This document shows, one piece after another, positions 32,083 to 40,462 of a DNA stretch of 43,397 bases. The notes under the pieces are model-generated. The model was not told the origin of the DNA. It did not search any database and saw only the letters and a list, made by a program, of their open reading frames with translations. A program made the position numbers and the translations under genes. The stretch's first letter is position 1. The number at the start of each line of letters is the position of its first letter. Source of the stretch: a virus; the IMG/VR virus record IMGVR_UViG_3300028840_007688, positions 1 to 43,397 of that record, one strand, 5' to 3'.

Positions 32083-32321
32083 ACCTGTTCAGAGATTCAA
32101 TCCAGAGAGCCTCCGTCAAGATGAGCCTCGACAAACTCCGTAAGGCGCAGAAGATGGCTATACGGGGTATAGGCACAACGGACAAGGCCAGAGTGGAGGC
32201 TGTGAAGCCGCAGACAGACGACGAATCCGGGCCCGGTTCTGTCAAGGATTGGGCCGAAGCCATGCGGATTCGACCCCCCAAGGCGATCACCACGTTCATC
32301 AGAAAGAAACTCAAATACTGA
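32079..32321 (+). CDS. small basic protein, 80 aa
   Basis: The ATG overlaps the previous stop by 4 nt and the stop overlaps the next ATG by 1 nt. Basic helical N-terminus (KMSLDKLRKAQKMAIRG), central polar part and basic C-terminus. No family recognised. Confidence 0.66.
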   Translation: MNLFRDSIQRASVKMSLDKLRKAQKMAIRGIGTTDKARVEAVKPQTDDESGPGSVKDWAEAMRIRPPKAITTFIRKKLKY

Positions 32322-32773
32322 TGTCACTGGCCATCATCATTATCGACGAGGACGCTTCTGAGGAGGCCATTGCTCAGTTCAAGGAGCGGCTCAAGCCGGG
32401 GATTTCGGATGCCATTCGGAATGTATGCAAGAGCCCCACAGGGAATCTCGCGGACAGCATCTCCATACAGGATATCGGTCCCCGAACAATCCGGGTGGTT
32501 TCTTCGGCTCCGTACGCCGAAGAGGTGGATAAAGGAAGCCGGCCGCGCATCATGTGGAACTTGATAAACCGGGTGGTGCCGATAAAACTCTCAGGAACGA
32601 CGGTCTTCCGAAAGGTGACCCTGAAGTCGATCCTTGAAGGGAAATGGCAGTTCCCCGGGACTCCCGGGAAGGCTTTCGTGGAGAAGGGAGCGCATCTGGC
32701 CCGGAAGAAGATGGACGAGCCCATCTCCTTCAGAGTTGTGAAGCCTCCCCTCACGGTCATCGACGTTGGATAG
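32321..32773 (+). CDS. tail completion / HK97 gp10-like protein candidate, 150 aa
   Basis: Begins MSLAIIIIDEDASEEAI; later VVSSAPYAEEVDKGSRPR resembles the conserved YA..VE.G..P segment of the HK97 gp10 / minor tail (head-tail joining) family. It ends with FVEKGAHLARKKM, the usual F...A...A helix. Length fits. The start at 32321 is chosen because it overlaps the previous stop and precedes the recognisable domain. Confidence 0.66.
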   Translation: MSLAIIIIDEDASEEAIAQFKERLKPGISDAIRNVCKSPTGNLADSISIQDIGPRTIRVVSSAPYAEEVDKGSRPRIMWNLINRVVPIKLSGTTVFRKVTLKSILEGKWQFPGTPGKAFVEKGAHLARKKMDEPISFRVVKPPLTVIDVG

Positions 32774-32782
32774 GAGCAAGCC

Positions 32783-33076
32783 ATGAACGGAGAAATGACG
32801 GCGGAAGAAAGGCTCCAGATGGAGCTCATCGCCATCACGGGGGCGGACCCCGAGAAGCTCGCTTCCGCACGAGGCGCGGAGCTCGAGGCCCAGGGCCGGC
32901 TCGACGCCGACGTGCAGGACGTCTTCCCGGGCCTCCAGAAGGTGGCGTCGCTCACCTCCATGCCGGTCGAGCAGATCATGGAAGACCCCAATTTCAAGGC
33001 CGGGGTCAACTTCGAGCTCGAGAAAACGGCGGACGAGTGGGTGCCCATCGCGAGGAAACTCCTCGGCTTGGAGTAG
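32783..33076 (+). CDS. small helical protein with KxAxE site, 97 aa
   Basis: All-helical and acidic, with LQKVASLTSMP and FELEKTADEWV, the second a KxAxE match. ATG follows AGGAGC. Very high GC3. Lies between tail-completion candidates; function unknown. Confidence 0.72.
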   Translation: MNGEMTAEERLQMELIAITGADPEKLASARGAELEAQGRLDADVQDVFPGLQKVASLTSMPVEQIMEDPNFKAGVNFELEKTADEWVPIARKLLGLE

Positions 33077-33080
33077 GCCC

Positions 33081-33752
33081 ATGACGACCAAGTTTGGCAC
33101 TCCGGAGGTAAAGGATCTGACCACGCCCGTGGGCAACCCTCTGCGGTACCCGCGGCGCGTGCTCCTCCAGATCCTCGCGAGTGCCTTCTCGGAGCCGGAG
33201 CTGTTGGACGGGAAGAACCCGTTCCTCTTCGTGTTCGACTTCGAGAAAGGGGAGATCTCTTCGGCCTCGAAGCTCGTCTTGGCGGACACCTACTCGGATG
33301 AGCTCGAGCAAACGGAGCCGAGGCCCATGATCATCGTGAGCCGAGGCGACTTCGGTTTCCTCAACTTGGGAATCGGTGGCAAGCAGAACACGGTCTCGTA
33401 CCTGGGGCAGAAGAAGACCTACGCGGACATGACCGAAATGCCCGTGATCCTCAACTGCATCTCGAGACGGGACACAGAGTCCGAGGACCTGGCCTGGGCG
33501 GTCACAGGTCTGATTCGCTACTTCAAGGAGGAGATCCGGAAACGGATCAACGTCCAGAAACTGAGCGACCCGAGAGTGGGCGCGCCGATCGTTGTGAAGG
33601 CGGATTCACAGGCCGACTTGTTCCTGACCCCGGTTTCGATGGTCGTGGACCAGGCGAGCAGGTGGGTGGTGAAGAAGTCCTTGAGGTTCGGCAGATTCGA
33701 GTACCAGTTCTTCCTTCCCGGGGAGGATGAACCAATCCATGAGGTGAAGTGA
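33081..33752 (+). CDS. probable tail terminator / neck protein, 223 aa
   Basis: Mixed alpha/beta protein of a size and position (just before the tail sheath) typical of tail terminator proteins. Notable segments are PMIIVSRGDFGFLNLG, VILNCISRRDTESEDLA and a C-terminal beta part (RFGRFEYQFFLPG). Assignment rests on synteny; no clear family motif. ATG 4 nt after the previous stop. Confidence 0.66.
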   Translation: MTTKFGTPEVKDLTTPVGNPLRYPRRVLLQILASAFSEPELLDGKNPFLFVFDFEKGEISSASKLVLADTYSDELEQTEPRPMIIVSRGDFGFLNLGIGGKQNTVSYLGQKKTYADMTEMPVILNCISRRDTESEDLAWAVTGLIRYFKEEIRKRINVQKLSDPRVGAPIVVKADSQADLFLTPVSMVVDQASRWVVKKSLRFGRFEYQFFLPGEDEPIHEVK

Positions 33753-33753
33753 C

Positions 33754-36700
33754 ATGGCACTGAGCGGCCTTCGACCGGACATCACGGTCTTCCAGATCTT
33801 CGAGACGCAGGCACCCATCGTGCCCGCGACGAATCTCCCTGTGGCGCTCATCGGCTTGAACCGCCAGTTCGTCTGGCGCGGAAACGCCGGTTCCTTCGTC
33901 GGAGGTCAGCCGGGCCAGCGCTACTACTTCCCCGACCTCATCGCGGGCTCGACGGTGGAGCAGCCCGGAGCCGTCCTGGATGTTCTCGAGTTCCCGGACG
34001 TCCTCGAGCCGCACGTCTTCATCTCGAACAACTACGGCCTGGGCGAGGTCCTCTCACCGGACCTGTCCTACGACTTCGTGGCCGACCCGCCGCATTTCGA
34101 CATTGCGGCCGGAGCTTCGGTGGTCTTCACCATCGTGGAAGGGGAAGACGGAGCCTATTCGGCCGTGTCGGGATACTTCACCGACGCCGAGGAGGACTTC
34201 ATCGACGCCGAGGTCGCCACGAACGACGTCATCGAGACGCTTCATTCGGACGGGAGTTACTACCCGTCCTTCGACGTGGTGAACATCATTTCGGACAGCC
34301 AGCTCGACGTGGTGCGCCGGAACAAGGCCGTGACCCCTCTGGTGCCCGACGCCGTTCTCGGCGCGGAGGACGCCTACGGTTTCCGCATCCTCAGCAGCTC
34401 GAACCAGCAGTTCGAGCAGAACGGTGTGGACGTGGGCGACCTGTGCACCATCGACGGCTGGGACGCCATCATCAGCGTCCTGGGCGGCGATTACGGAGCG
34501 GTGGGGACGGGGACGGGAGCGCCGGCCACGAGTCGGTCCTTCTCCGATGCGGCCGCTCTTTTCATCACCGCGGGTCCTGTGCTCGCCAACGACATCATCT
34601 TCTCTGCGGACGCTCTGGGAGACTGGGTTCCCTTCTTCCTGGTCAACAGCGTGGCGAGCGAAATCCTCATCGACGACTGCGAGAACATCGTCACGCTGCC
34701 GGTGCCAAATCCGGCTCTGACGGCCGCGGCCGTTGGCGTCCCCTACGACATTGTGCGCTACGGCGCGCCCAAGAATCTCGGTCCAGGGATCTTTTCCCTG
34801 GTTGGTGAGTACGACGCTGACGGTGTCGCTGCGTGGGGACAGCCCGCGCCTCCTGCCGGTCAGAGGATTTTTCACGATGCTACGGCCAATTTTCTCGCTA
34901 CGCCGATCGCCATCGGTGACGAAATCATCATCGACAACCTGGCGGGACCGGCCCCGTACCTGGGAGTGGGGAACCCGCCGATCTTCATCGTTCAGGGGGT
35001 GCCTTCAGCCACGGAACTGGTCGTGTCGCAGCACGACAGCACCGATCCGAATCCCACCGCCACCGCCATCAACCCGTCCTTCGTCTCCTACGAGATCAGG
35101 ACGCCGACCAGCATCACGGGGAACACGGCCGGCTCCTACCTCGCCGAGGGCACCGGTGCTGGCGGTCCGACCGAACGTCGGATCACCGCCGCTGGCGTGG
35201 ACTTCGCGACGGCCGGGGTGGTCCCGGGGGATTGGATCCAGGACGTAGTCACCGGGACTACGCTCTTCACCGTTGTGACGGTGCACCCGGCGGGCGTAGG
35301 CACGCTGGACGTGGTGAACATCATCCCGGGCAACCCCCCGGCCTCCGCGAGCGACACGCGCTTCGCGTTCAACGTGCTGGACCAGAACGCCGCGATCCTC
35401 GAGGTGATCTCGGTGGACTCGGACACACAGCTCACGGTCAAGAACGAGCTGGTGGGGTCTCCGGGTGCGGGAGCCTACGCGGGCCTCTTCATCAACGCCG
35501 TCACCTTCCCCGACACGGGGCAGGACATCAACTACCGGATCAAGAAGACGGTCACCGGGTCGCCTCTCCAGGGAGACGTCCTGTGCACCTACGCGGCCAA
35601 GAGGAACGACCTCCTCAACCAGCGGGTGCCCATCGACGAGAACAACTTCGAGGCCATTCTGGGGGCGCCGGTCCCCGGCAACGATCTGGCCCTGGCTGCC
35701 CAGACTCTCTTCACGGTTCTGGGCGCGAGCGCCTTCGCCATCCAGGTCACGGACGATACCGTGGCCGACTGGACGGACGGCTTGACGGTCGCCGAGAGCG
35801 ACGAGGTCTACATCCCCATCGTCCTCACCCAGAGGGAGGATGTCCTGGCCCTCCTGCGGACCCACGTGTCGCTCATGAGCGAGCCCGAGGAGAAGCGGGA
35901 GCGGATCACCTACTTCTCCCACAAGGAGGTCGTGCAGACCACGCGTACGAGTGAGAGTCTGGGCGACGCGGTCACCTACGGCAAGACGGCCACCGGGATC
36001 ACCACCGTCGTCTCCACCACTCGTGATCTGACGAGCTACGGAGTGGTCGTGGGCGACGTCTTCAATGGCACGCTCAACGACGGAACGACGGACTACCCGA
36101 TCACCAACGCCAGGATCATCTCGATCCAGGGATCCACACCGGCGTCGGGGCAAAGCACCATGCGGATCGTGGCCGACCCCACGGTGCCCTCTCCGTCGAG
36201 CGGAACCGCGAGTTCGTGGGACATCAAGAGCAAGAATCTCTCGCTGCTCGAGCGAGCCAACCAGCAGGCGGCCTACGCCCAGAGCATCCCCAACCGTCGC
36301 TTCCGGAACATCTGGCCCGATACGGTCATGATGCGGTTCACGGACGAGATCGCGGGCGAGGACGCCACTACGGGGCCTTTCGGGGGCGGCGACCAGATCG
36401 CCACTCTGGGGGCCGAGTACCTCACCGTCATCGAGGCCGGGAAGCGGTCCAACGAGAACCCCAAACAGCCCCTGACCGGATTCAAGAGGGGCTCCATCTA
36501 CCGCATCCTGGATCCCATGGGGGACATCGAGGCCTACCAGGACATCATCATCGACGGCGGGAACTACTACATCATCCACGACGGCGACGACCTGGAACCC
36601 TACGCCATCCGGGCGCTCTCCACGGACGTCACCGACATCTACAAGGCCGAGGACAACGTGGCGGTCCAGGTGGACTCGTTCGCCAGGAAGCTGCGAAGCC

Positions 36701-36930
36701 AGCTCAAGCCGCTGCTCGGGCCCTTCGTGATTGACGAGCCCTTCTTCGACCTGGTGAGCAACAACTTCGAGGCCGTCCGGAAGGACGTGGTCGAGCAGAA
36801 CAAGGAGCTGCGCGACGTCGTGCTCCTGAGCATCGAGGAGGATCCGGACCGTCCGGACACCTTCATCATCAAGTGCCGCGTGACCCCGTACGTCTCCGCG
36901 GCCGAGGGCGAGGTCTACATCTACATCTAA
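33754..36930 (+). CDS. contractile tail sheath protein, 1058 aa, with inserted beta repeats
   Basis: N-terminal SGLRPDITVFQIFETQAP and the C-terminal ~350 residues (EAYQDIIIDGGN, then VAVQVDSFARKLRSQLKP, and a final TFIIKCRVTPYVSAAEG strand set) fit a myovirus tail sheath. It is much longer than usual sheaths (about 480-700 residues). The extra length is in several beta-rich units around residues 139-185, 260-310, 370-430, 474-525 and 746-800. They share a pattern like F.DA...F...GV..GD.I, then F.V..V.S.T.L.V. GC3 is very high. It is followed by tagged internal proteins and the tube-like gene. Confidence 0.85.
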   Translation: MALSGLRPDITVFQIFETQAPIVPATNLPVALIGLNRQFVWRGNAGSFVGGQPGQRYYFPDLIAGSTVEQPGAVLDVLEFPDVLEPHVFISNNYGLGEVLSPDLSYDFVADPPHFDIAAGASVVFTIVEGEDGAYSAVSGYFTDAEEDFIDAEVATNDVIETLHSDGSYYPSFDVVNIISDSQLDVVRRNKAVTPLVPDAVLGAEDAYGFRILSSSNQQFEQNGVDVGDLCTIDGWDAIISVLGGDYGAVGTGTGAPATSRSFSDAAALFITAGPVLANDIIFSADALGDWVPFFLVNSVASEILIDDCENIVTLPVPNPALTAAAVGVPYDIVRYGAPKNLGPGIFSLVGEYDADGVAAWGQPAPPAGQRIFHDATANFLATPIAIGDEIIIDNLAGPAPYLGVGNPPIFIVQGVPSATELVVSQHDSTDPNPTATAINPSFVSYEIRTPTSITGNTAGSYLAEGTGAGGPTERRITAAGVDFATAGVVPGDWIQDVVTGTTLFTVVTVHPAGVGTLDVVNIIPGNPPASASDTRFAFNVLDQNAAILEVISVDSDTQLTVKNELVGSPGAGAYAGLFINAVTFPDTGQDINYRIKKTVTGSPLQGDVLCTYAAKRNDLLNQRVPIDENNFEAILGAPVPGNDLALAAQTLFTVLGASAFAIQVTDDTVADWTDGLTVAESDEVYIPIVLTQREDVLALLRTHVSLMSEPEEKRERITYFSHKEVVQTTRTSESLGDAVTYGKTATGITTVVSTTRDLTSYGVVVGDVFNGTLNDGTTDYPITNARIISIQGSTPASGQSTMRIVADPTVPSPSSGTASSWDIKSKNLSLLERANQQAAYAQSIPNRRFRNIWPDTVMMRFTDEIAGEDATTGPFGGGDQIATLGAEYLTVIEAGKRSNENPKQPLTGFKRGSIYRILDPMGDIEAYQDIIIDGGNYYIIHDGDDLEPYAIRALSTDVTDIYKAEDNVAVQVDSFARKLRSQLKPLLGPFVIDEPFFDLVSNNFEAVRKDVVEQNKELRDVVLLSIEEDPDRPDTFIIKCRVTPYVSAAEGEVYIYI

Positions 36931-36939
36931 GAGGCCGAC

Positions 36940-38085
36940 ATGAACTACGACGTGTTCCTGGGTGGGCTCGTGGACGAGCTCGAGAAGGCGGCAGACGCGC
37001 CCGCCGACCCGGCACCGACCGCCGAGGACATCTTCATGGCGGGGTTCTTCAGCAAGTTCGCTTCGGAGGACGAAGAGGGCCCCATGTCTTCCCTCGAGGA
37101 GGCCTTCTTCGCCGGCCTTTACGACGAGCTCGAGAAGAGCGCCGGCTGGCGGGATCTCTCCGGAGCGGCCAAGCAGCGGTTCATGTCCCGGGCCAAGGCC
37201 AGCATCGGCGGCGCTCGCCAGGCGGCCGCGAAGAAACTCTTGGCCACCGGCGGCAAGACCACAGGCACCGGCGGCTTCAAATCCACGGCTGAAGGCGGCT
37301 CCTTGCGTTTCGGACGCATCAAAGGAACCGACCAGGCCACGGTGGGTCGTGTACGGACAGGGCGTGCCAAGCGCATCATGGGGCGCCACGGACTGGGGAA
37401 GGGCAAGCCCGGAAAGGGCACCTACTCCATTCCGGGGGTGGGCACGCGCCAGATCGGAGCGAAGAAGGCCACACCTCCCGTGGCGCAGCCCAAGAAGGCT
37501 CCGGCTGTGGCCGATACCGGAAAGAAGGTCAGCAGCCGGCCCATGTCCGGATGGGGAGCAAAGAGCTGGAAGGATCTTCAAGCGGCCAAGAAGACGGCAC
37601 CTCCGGCGGCTGCCCAGCCGAAAGCCGATCCGTTCGCTGCGCTCGGAAAGAAAATCCGGCGTCGCAACGAGCTCAGGGCCGCGGCGAGGGCCAGCGGCCG
37701 TGAGGACGTGGCCAGGTTCCGGAAGATCGATGCGGCCACGCCGGCGAAACCGTTGGCGAAGCCCGCTGCTCCATCGGTCGCTTCCGCAGGCGCAAAAATC
37801 CGTGAACGGAACATCGCGGCCGGAAGGTTTGGCCCCGGCGGCGGTCCGGCCGGCGCGCCAGCGAAACCCACAGGTGTCATGGCGGGCGCGGCGAAGGGAA
37901 TCGGCTCGACACCGTCGACCGGGACTCCTCCGTCGAAGCCCACAGGCATCTTGGGCAGGGCTGCGGCCGGCGCAGGAGTGGGCGCACCTCCCGCAGCGAA
38001 GCCGCCCGGTGGCGGGTGGGGTGCAGCCATTCCGTGGGCCAAGAGGACCGCGGCGAAGATTCAGGGTCGCGGCGTGGCAGCCTGA
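36940..38085 (+). CDS. triple-tagged basic Pro/Ala/Lys-rich protein, 381 aa
   Basis: The first ~70 residues hold three tandem copies of the shared motif: VFLGGLVDELEKAA (5-18), IFMAGFFSKFASE (30-42, with a KxAxE match) and AFFAGLYDELEKSAG (53-67). The remaining ~310 residues are basic low-complexity sequence rich in Lys/Ala/Pro/Gly, with recurring KPAAP- and RRNELRAAARA-like parts. This is expected of a DNA-associated internal head protein whose N-terminus directs packaging; that role is inferred. ATG follows GAGGCCG. Confidence 0.78.
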   Translation: MNYDVFLGGLVDELEKAADAPADPAPTAEDIFMAGFFSKFASEDEEGPMSSLEEAFFAGLYDELEKSAGWRDLSGAAKQRFMSRAKASIGGARQAAAKKLLATGGKTTGTGGFKSTAEGGSLRFGRIKGTDQATVGRVRTGRAKRIMGRHGLGKGKPGKGTYSIPGVGTRQIGAKKATPPVAQPKKAPAVADTGKKVSSRPMSGWGAKSWKDLQAAKKTAPPAAAQPKADPFAALGKKIRRRNELRAAARASGREDVARFRKIDAATPAKPLAKPAAPSVASAGAKIRERNIAAGRFGPGGGPAGAPAKPTGVMAGAAKGIGSTPSTGTPPSKPTGILGRAAAGAGVGAPPAAKPPGGGWGAAIPWAKRTAAKIQGRGVAA

Positions 38086-38420
38086 TGAACGAAGCTTTCA
38101 TAACAGGATTTCTGGATGAGCTCGAGAAGAATGCGTTCTTCGGAAAGAAGGAACTTCGAGACCTTCAGAGTAAACTGAAAGAGGTATACAGGGGCTACAC
38201 GAAGGCTCCGCAGGTCGAAGTAGTTCCCACCCCCGGGGGTGGTTCTGAGGAAAAACCAATCGAGTCCGGGTCCGTGATGGAGTCGGCCAAGAGCATGGCA
38301 AGCGACGTTGGAAAACGGATCAAGTCGCTGAAGCCTATGCGGCGCAGATACGCGTCGTTCCGGCAACGGAAACCCGGACTCGTTCAGCGAGTCAAGACCT
38401 GGTTCGGGAGGAACCGATGA
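38085..38420 (+). CDS. small tagged basic protein, 111 aa
   Basis: ATG at 38085 overlaps the previous stop by one base. Residues 2-15 are NEAFITGFLDELEK. The rest is basic, ending in an Arg/Lys-rich segment (MRRRYASFRQRKPG). Same design as its neighbours at smaller scale. Confidence 0.74.
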   Translation: MNEAFITGFLDELEKNAFFGKKELRDLQSKLKEVYRGYTKAPQVEVVPTPGGGSEEKPIESGSVMESAKSMASDVGKRIKSLKPMRRRYASFRQRKPGLVQRVKTWFGRNR

Positions 38421-38641
38421 GCGCACCTTTCATCTACGGCTTCTTCGACGAATTGGAGAAGCAAGGAGCGGGCAAGTGGATCCAGCGGGCGATCAAGAAG
38501 CCCGGAGCACTCCACAAGCAGCTCGGCATTCCCCAGGGGAAGAAGATTCCGGCCAAGACCTTGGCTCGGGCGGCTGAGGCCCCGGGGAAGCTCGGAAAGA
38601 GGGCGCGTCTCGCCGAGACTCTCAAGAAGATGAACAAGTAA
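38417..38641 (+). CDS. small tagged basic protein, 74 aa
   Basis: Overlaps the previous gene by 4 nt. Residues 3-16 are APFIYGFFDELEKQ, followed by a strongly basic Lys/Ala/Pro-rich remainder. The tag makes up nearly a quarter of the protein, which suggests the tag is the functional targeting part. Confidence 0.74.
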   Translation: MSAPFIYGFFDELEKQGAGKWIQRAIKKPGALHKQLGIPQGKKIPAKTLARAAEAPGKLGKRARLAETLKKMNK

Positions 38642-38662
38642 CATCCGAGGAGGAGACTGGAA

Positions 38663-39427
38663 ATGGCCGAAGGCACGAATTTCCTGAACTGGAACTGGGC
38701 GGCAGAGCACGTTCAGGCGGAGCTGGTCAATGGCGAGTACATCTCGGCCGAGTCCACCCTCCTCCTGGCAGGTCCTGCGCGGCTCGAGTACCTGGTCGGA
38801 GCAAACAGCACGCCCGAGTCGGTGAAGAGCAACCTCTACCCGATCGGCCTCGTGCAGAACTTCATGATGGCCCAGAACAGGTTCCTTACCCGTCTCTTCG
38901 AGATCGGGTCGAAGCGAGCCTACTTCGTCACGGGGCGTCTGGCGGCGAATTTCCAGATCAACCGCGTGATGTTCTTCGGGCCGTCCCTCATGAGGCTGCT
39001 CTACTCCCTGGCGCCCAACCGGCCGGGCTTCGGCGGGAACGAGTTCAAGTTCATCCGCGAGGGCACGACCGGTTCGTCTCTCCAGAGCGCGGGCCTGGTC
39101 ACGCCCCCCCTGTACGCGGATCTGTTCCCGAGCAAGTACCTGCTCCCGCCGGGCTATGGCGGGGCGACCGGCGAGGACAACCGGGACTTCTTCATCAACC
39201 TGGCCTCGGACCTGTTCCAGATTCCCTTCGGGATCTCCGTCATCTTCAAGGATGCGAAGAACAGGCCGTACGGGGCATGCTACCTCCAGGACTGCTACAT
39301 CGAAGCGCACTCGATGGGCGTCGACGCGAACAACGTGGTGATCGCGGAAGGCGTGAACGGGCAGTTCGACCAGGTGGCCCCGGTGCAGCTCGTGAGCGTG
39401 GGGACGCAACTCAGCCTGGCGGCGTAG
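38663..39427 (+). CDS. probable tail tube protein, 254 aa
   Basis: Follows the sheath block and is strongly expressed by codon use. The pattern QNRFLTRLFEIGSKRAYFV, then RLAANFQINRVMFFGPSLM, resembles tube-like virion proteins of large myoviruses; the C-terminus is beta-rich (FGISVIFKDAKNRPYG). ATG follows GAGGAGGA. Ends at a strong terminator. Tube assignment rests on position and general pattern. Confidence 0.72.
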   Translation: MAEGTNFLNWNWAAEHVQAELVNGEYISAESTLLLAGPARLEYLVGANSTPESVKSNLYPIGLVQNFMMAQNRFLTRLFEIGSKRAYFVTGRLAANFQINRVMFFGPSLMRLLYSLAPNRPGFGGNEFKFIREGTTGSSLQSAGLVTPPLYADLFPSKYLLPPGYGGATGEDNRDFFINLASDLFQIPFGISVIFKDAKNRPYGACYLQDCYIEAHSMGVDANNVVIAEGVNGQFDQVAPVQLVSVGTQLSLAA

Positions 39428-39470
39428 GTAAGAAATCCAGACTCCGAACGCTGGATTCCATCGGTGGGAA

Positions 39471-39502
39471 GACGGGTCCTTCGGGGCCCGTCTTTCTTTT
39501 TA
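39471..39502 (+). terminator. intrinsic terminator with UUCG loop ending the virion block
   Basis: A 9-bp stem (39471-39479 with 39484-39492, one wobble) closed by TTCG and followed by TTTCTTTTT. A weaker 7-bp hairpin precedes it at 39436-39458. It separates the rightward virion block from the convergent sigma factor gene, whose stop lies within its T-run. Confidence 0.92.
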
Positions 39503-40462
39503 ATCGTCCGGATCGCGGAAGGCGCGGAGGGCCATGTAGAGCTTCTCGAGGCCGCCGTTCTCAATCTGCCGGATGCGCTCCTTGGTCACGCCGTACCTGG
39601 CTGCCAGCTTCTGTAGGGTCTCCTCCGGGTAGCCGAGTCCGTAGTGCCTCCTGATGATGTCCTCCTCGAACGGCTCCAGAACACCCATGTTGTCGTGTAG
39701 AGCGTTCACAATCTCCCTCTGCACGATGTCATCGGGTATGGGTTCGCACGATTCGTCCTCGCGGTCGAAGGTCTCTATCGGCGTATTGGAGATTCCTGAC
39801 GTCTGGTAGATGTGCAGGGTCTTTCGCCCCCAGTTCAGGTGCTCGGCCACGTCCTCGTTCGTCGGGCGAATGCCGTCGTCCGTGGTGAGGTCTTTCTCGG
39901 CCCTCTTGAACGTGCTCGTCAGTTTCTTCAGGAGAGGGGGTTTCTGCCCTTCGACGAACTTGAGGCCTTTCCTGATCTGAGACTCAATCCAGTGGACGGC
40001 GTAGGTGGAGAACCTCGTCCCGCGGGATAGGTCGAAGAGCTCGATGGCTCGGTAAAGACCGTCGGTCCCGTAGGAGACGATCTCCATGACGTCTGGGTCC
40101 TCCTGGTGCCTGAACTTCAGCACTCTCGACAGGACCAGGCGCATGTTGTGCATGACGAAACGCTCGAGGGCCTCTTTCATTTCCTGTCGCGTTGGCCGCC
40201 GGCAGGTTCCGTTGACTGGGAATGGGTTCTCCTGTTTGACGCCCCACATCTTCTCGTCGAGCGAGAGCCACAGATCATCGATGGCGCCCTTGGTCCCGTT
40301 CTCCTTGTGCTTTCCCCACATTCGCTCCATGCCGTCGTAGTCCACTGGCGGTTGCAGGCCTTTGATCACGTGCAGCAGGCGGCGTTCCTCGGTGGGGCGA
40401 AGAGGAGGATAGGCACGAAACTGCGTGTAGTACTCTCTGAAATCAGCGCTTGTCTTTTTCAT
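39500..40462 (-). CDS. sigma-70 family RNA polymerase sigma factor, 320 aa
   Basis: Region 1.2-like segment near 22-35, then a spacer of about 60 residues. Region 2 is at about 98-168: RFVMHNMRLVLSRVLKF, the 2.1-2.3 part DGLYRAIELFDLSRGTRF and region 2.4 STYAVHWIESQIRK. Region 3 is at about 185-235. Region 4 is at about 258-312, with EETLQKLAARYGVTKERIRQ as the -35-binding helix-turn-helix. It would load on a beta/beta-prime core and select promoters. ATG overlaps the upstream stop by 4 nt. Together with the fused core polymerase at 5944 it suggests a phage-specific holoenzyme. Confidence 0.94.
   Translation of the reverse strand: MKKTSADFREYYTQFRAYPPLRPTEERRLLHVIKGLQPPVDYDGMERMWGKHKENGTKGAIDDLWLSLDEKMWGVKQENPFPVNGTCRRPTRQEMKEALERFVMHNMRLVLSRVLKFRHQEDPDVMEIVSYGTDGLYRAIELFDLSRGTRFSTYAVHWIESQIRKGLKFVEGQKPPLLKKLTSTFKRAEKDLTTDDGIRPTNEDVAEHLNWGRKTLHIYQTSGISNTPIETFDREDESCEPIPDDIVQREIVNALHDNMGVLEPFEEDIIRRHYGLGYPEETLQKLAARYGVTKERIRQIENGGLEKLYMALRAFRDPDD

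Noticed and set aside
35005-37581. Leftward 858-codon ORF
   Set aside because: Antisense to the tail sheath gene in very GC-rich DNA; composition is low-complexity and no ribosome site is seen.
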